From: a virus
Reading direction: 5' to 3' (one strand)
DNA: 30,707 bases
IMG/VR virus record: IMGVR_UViG_3300031379_000015
Location: 1 to 30,707 of that record
Shown here: piece by piece, positions 29,280 through 30,707 of the stretch
Layout: each line of letters starts with the position of its first letter
Numbering within the stretch: position 1 is the stretch's first letter
Notes under the pieces: generated by a model
What the model saw: the letters and a program-made list of their open reading frames with translations, nothing else
What the model was told of the DNA's origin: nothing
Databases searched by the model: none
Translations under genes and position numbers: made by a program

Positions 29280-30707
29280 AAAACTACTTATTTTTACACT
29301 ATTGCTTCTATCCACAGTTAGCGTGGGTGCATGGACGCCTGACGAAGGTAGAATAGTAACCGAGAACGGGTTTATAGATTATGGCGATGCGTTACAGTTT
29401 TTAAGAAATAATGCCGATAATAACGGCTATGAATGGGTAACTGCTTCTGGTGAAATTACAGATATTACAGATACGCAGATTGCTAACTGGGATGACGCCT
29501 ATGATAAGCGTGTAGATACTTGGACTGCACCGTTAGTATTCTCAAGTAATACGGCTTCTATTACCACAGGCACTTTAGCAGGCACTTCCCCGATAGTCGT
29601 TACGGGCGGGACAAATAAGTTACTAACAAGCGGTGCGACTGTTTCTGTTACTACCGCCGACCTATTGGGCACTGCTAATCAAGTTACAGTAACAGGCGGG
29701 ACAGATAAATTATTAACTTCCGATGTTACTTTATCTCTACCACAGAATATAGACACTGACGCTGATGTAGTATTTGACTCTGTAACTGCTGATACAACAC
29801 TAATCGGTGGAACTCCAAATACTAATTGGGATGATGCTTATACACATAGTCAAATTGCAGGTGGTGATTCGGTTCATGTATCTGTTACCGAAAATGCACA
29901 GTGGGATTCGGGATATTTATATCGTTTAGAGTCGGCTTCAGGAATTGAACCGCTTACATTGACTTTAGCAGATAATGGTCTTACGGGTGAAATAGACCCT
30001 CTTTATTGTGATTTATTAGACGAAAGCGATAGATTGCAATTTGAATTAGAGGGTAGTATTGCGGAAAAACTGACCAATCCCGATTTTACAGGTTCGGCTG
30101 ATGATTGGACTTTGGCAGGGTTCTTTTATGATAGTAATGCAATAAAGATTACCGACCCTGTTTTAGGAACTGAAAAACTTACTAATGGAACATTTACAGG
30201 TAGTGCAACAGGATGGGATTTAGTGCAATGGACTTATGGTGGAAATGCTGTATCAAAAAATCCAACAACCAGTTATGGTTATCCTATGCAACAAATTGCT
30301 GATATGGTAACACCTCCTGTAGTTGGCGAAACATATCAATTACAATTTACTTTATCAAATTGTTCTGGTGGAACTGGAACAGTTAGAGCTGGAGGTTTTA
30401 CAAAAGTTATTTCTTTAGAAAACGGTACTCATACTTTTCAATTTACTTGCACCAATGCTACAATACCATTTTATTTATCTGTTATAGACCAACCTGGAGT
30501 TACAGTAACCCTTGATAATGTCTCTCTTAAAAAAGTTTTTACTTCCGCAACTGCCTCCCAAGCCATCGTCGATATGGACGCTCCGATTGTAGAAGGTAAT
30601 AAATATACGCTTTTATTTTCTATTTCGGGCTATGTAAAGGGTAGTGTAGATGTGAGTTGTGGCGGGGTAGAGATAGCGACTTTATCTGCTGATGATGATT
30701 ATAGTTA
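29260..30707 (+). CDS. tail fibre or tailspike, truncated by window end
   Basis: The frame is open from ATG 29260 (behind AAGGAT) to the right edge, 482 codons, overlapping the preceding gene by 20 bp. Residues 1-23 look like a signal peptide (KKLLIFTLLLLSTVSVGAW). Residues 110-180 carry the fibre repeats TGGTNKLLTSGATVSV, TANQVTVTGGTDKLLTSDVTLSLP and NIDTDADVVFDSVTAD, common in tail fibres. From about residue 270 two carbohydrate-binding-like jelly rolls begin (LTNPDFTGSADDWTL and LTNGTFTGSATGWDL). It likely binds host surface polysaccharide. The C-terminus is not seen. Confidence 0.85.
   Translation, partial: MFYQNYKKLLIFTLLLLSTVSVGAWTPDEGRIVTENGFIDYGDALQFLRNNADNNGYEWVTASGEITDITDTQIANWDDAYDKRVDTWTAPLVFSSNTASITTGTLAGTSPIVVTGGTNKLLTSGATVSVTTADLLGTANQVTVTGGTDKLLTSDVTLSLPQNIDTDADVVFDSVTADTTLIGGTPNTNWDDAYTHSQIAGGDSVHVSVTENAQWDSGYLYRLESASGIEPLTLTLADNGLTGEIDPLYCDLLDESDRLQFELEGSIAEKLTNPDFTGSADDWTLAGFFYDSNAIKITDPVLGTEKLTNGTFTGSATGWDLVQWTYGGNAVSKNPTTSYGYPMQQIADMVTPPVVGETYQLQFTLSNCSGGTGTVRAGGFTKVISLENGTHTFQFTCTNATIPFYLSVIDQPGVTVTLDNVSLKKVFTSATASQAIVDMDAPIVEGNKYTLLFSISGYVKGSVDVSCGGVEIATLSADDDYS

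Overview
The window is a stretch of an AT-rich tailed bacteriophage (or prophage) genome. A leftward arm on the minus strand (about 1-7750) carries small accessory, DNA-processing and lysis genes. A rightward arm on the plus strand (about 7880-30707) carries packaging, capsid, tail and ejection genes. Genes are tightly packed, many with ATGA or TAATG overlaps. Most have strong Shine-Dalgarno sites, and the promoters have near-consensus TTGACA/TATAAT boxes with 16-bp spacers, so the host is a bacterium. The virion genes (large terminase, portal, scaffold, N4-gp56-like capsid protein, adaptor, beta-propeller-like protein, three large Gln-rich or ejection-type proteins, fibres) and the absence of a visible tape-measure, tube or sheath gene suggest a podovirus-like virion. 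The host cannot be named from this sequence.

Leftward arm. A consensus promoter at 7753-7780 reads left through zinc-ribbon proteins, a beta-clamp-like protein, a ribbon-helix-helix regulator, a PD-(D/E)XK exonuclease, an OB-fold-like protein and a small membrane protein next to an SLT-type endolysin. At its left end a second strong promoter (1142-1169) starts a structured RNA region of about 400 nt followed by a TROVE-domain gene (Ro60/Rsr family) that leaves the window.

The most striking system is this left-end cassette. Between the promoter and the TROVE gene lie three tandem Y-RNA-like modules. They share one Ro60-binding-type helix, with covarying base pairs and a bulged U in two of them. 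The middle module holds a complete circularly permuted tRNA mimic: T-arm, seven-base-pair acceptor-like stem closed by UUCG, U8-A9, D-arm and anticodon-stem analogue, all of canonical size. A fourth, pseudoknot-capable structure precedes them. This is a phage-borne Ro60-Y RNA system of YrlA type.

Centre. The divergent region 7747-8820 holds promoters in both directions, an apparently leaderless small gene, and about 760 bases without a credible gene that carry direct repeats, hairpins and palindromes. A 13-14-nt box (AAAAATATTCTCC) lies upstream of three promoters: the left operon, the Y-RNA cassette and the terminase operon. It is exactly 21 nt from the -35 in two of them. GCACNNGTGC palindromes, one pair forming a 20-nt inverted repeat, mark the divergent region and the portal promoter.

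Rightward arm. The order is small terminase, large terminase, several small accessory genes including a YopX-like one, portal, scaffold, capsid protein with a probable C-terminal beta-rich extension, a secreted-looking 870-residue repeat protein, small basic and zinc-finger genes, adaptor, propeller, fibre, GNAT acetyltransferase, three ejection-type proteins and a fibre with a carbohydrate-binding-like module running off the right edge. Four genes of this arm begin with signal-peptide-like N-termini, which is unusual for virion proteins. Short hairpins recur in front of ribosome-binding sites.
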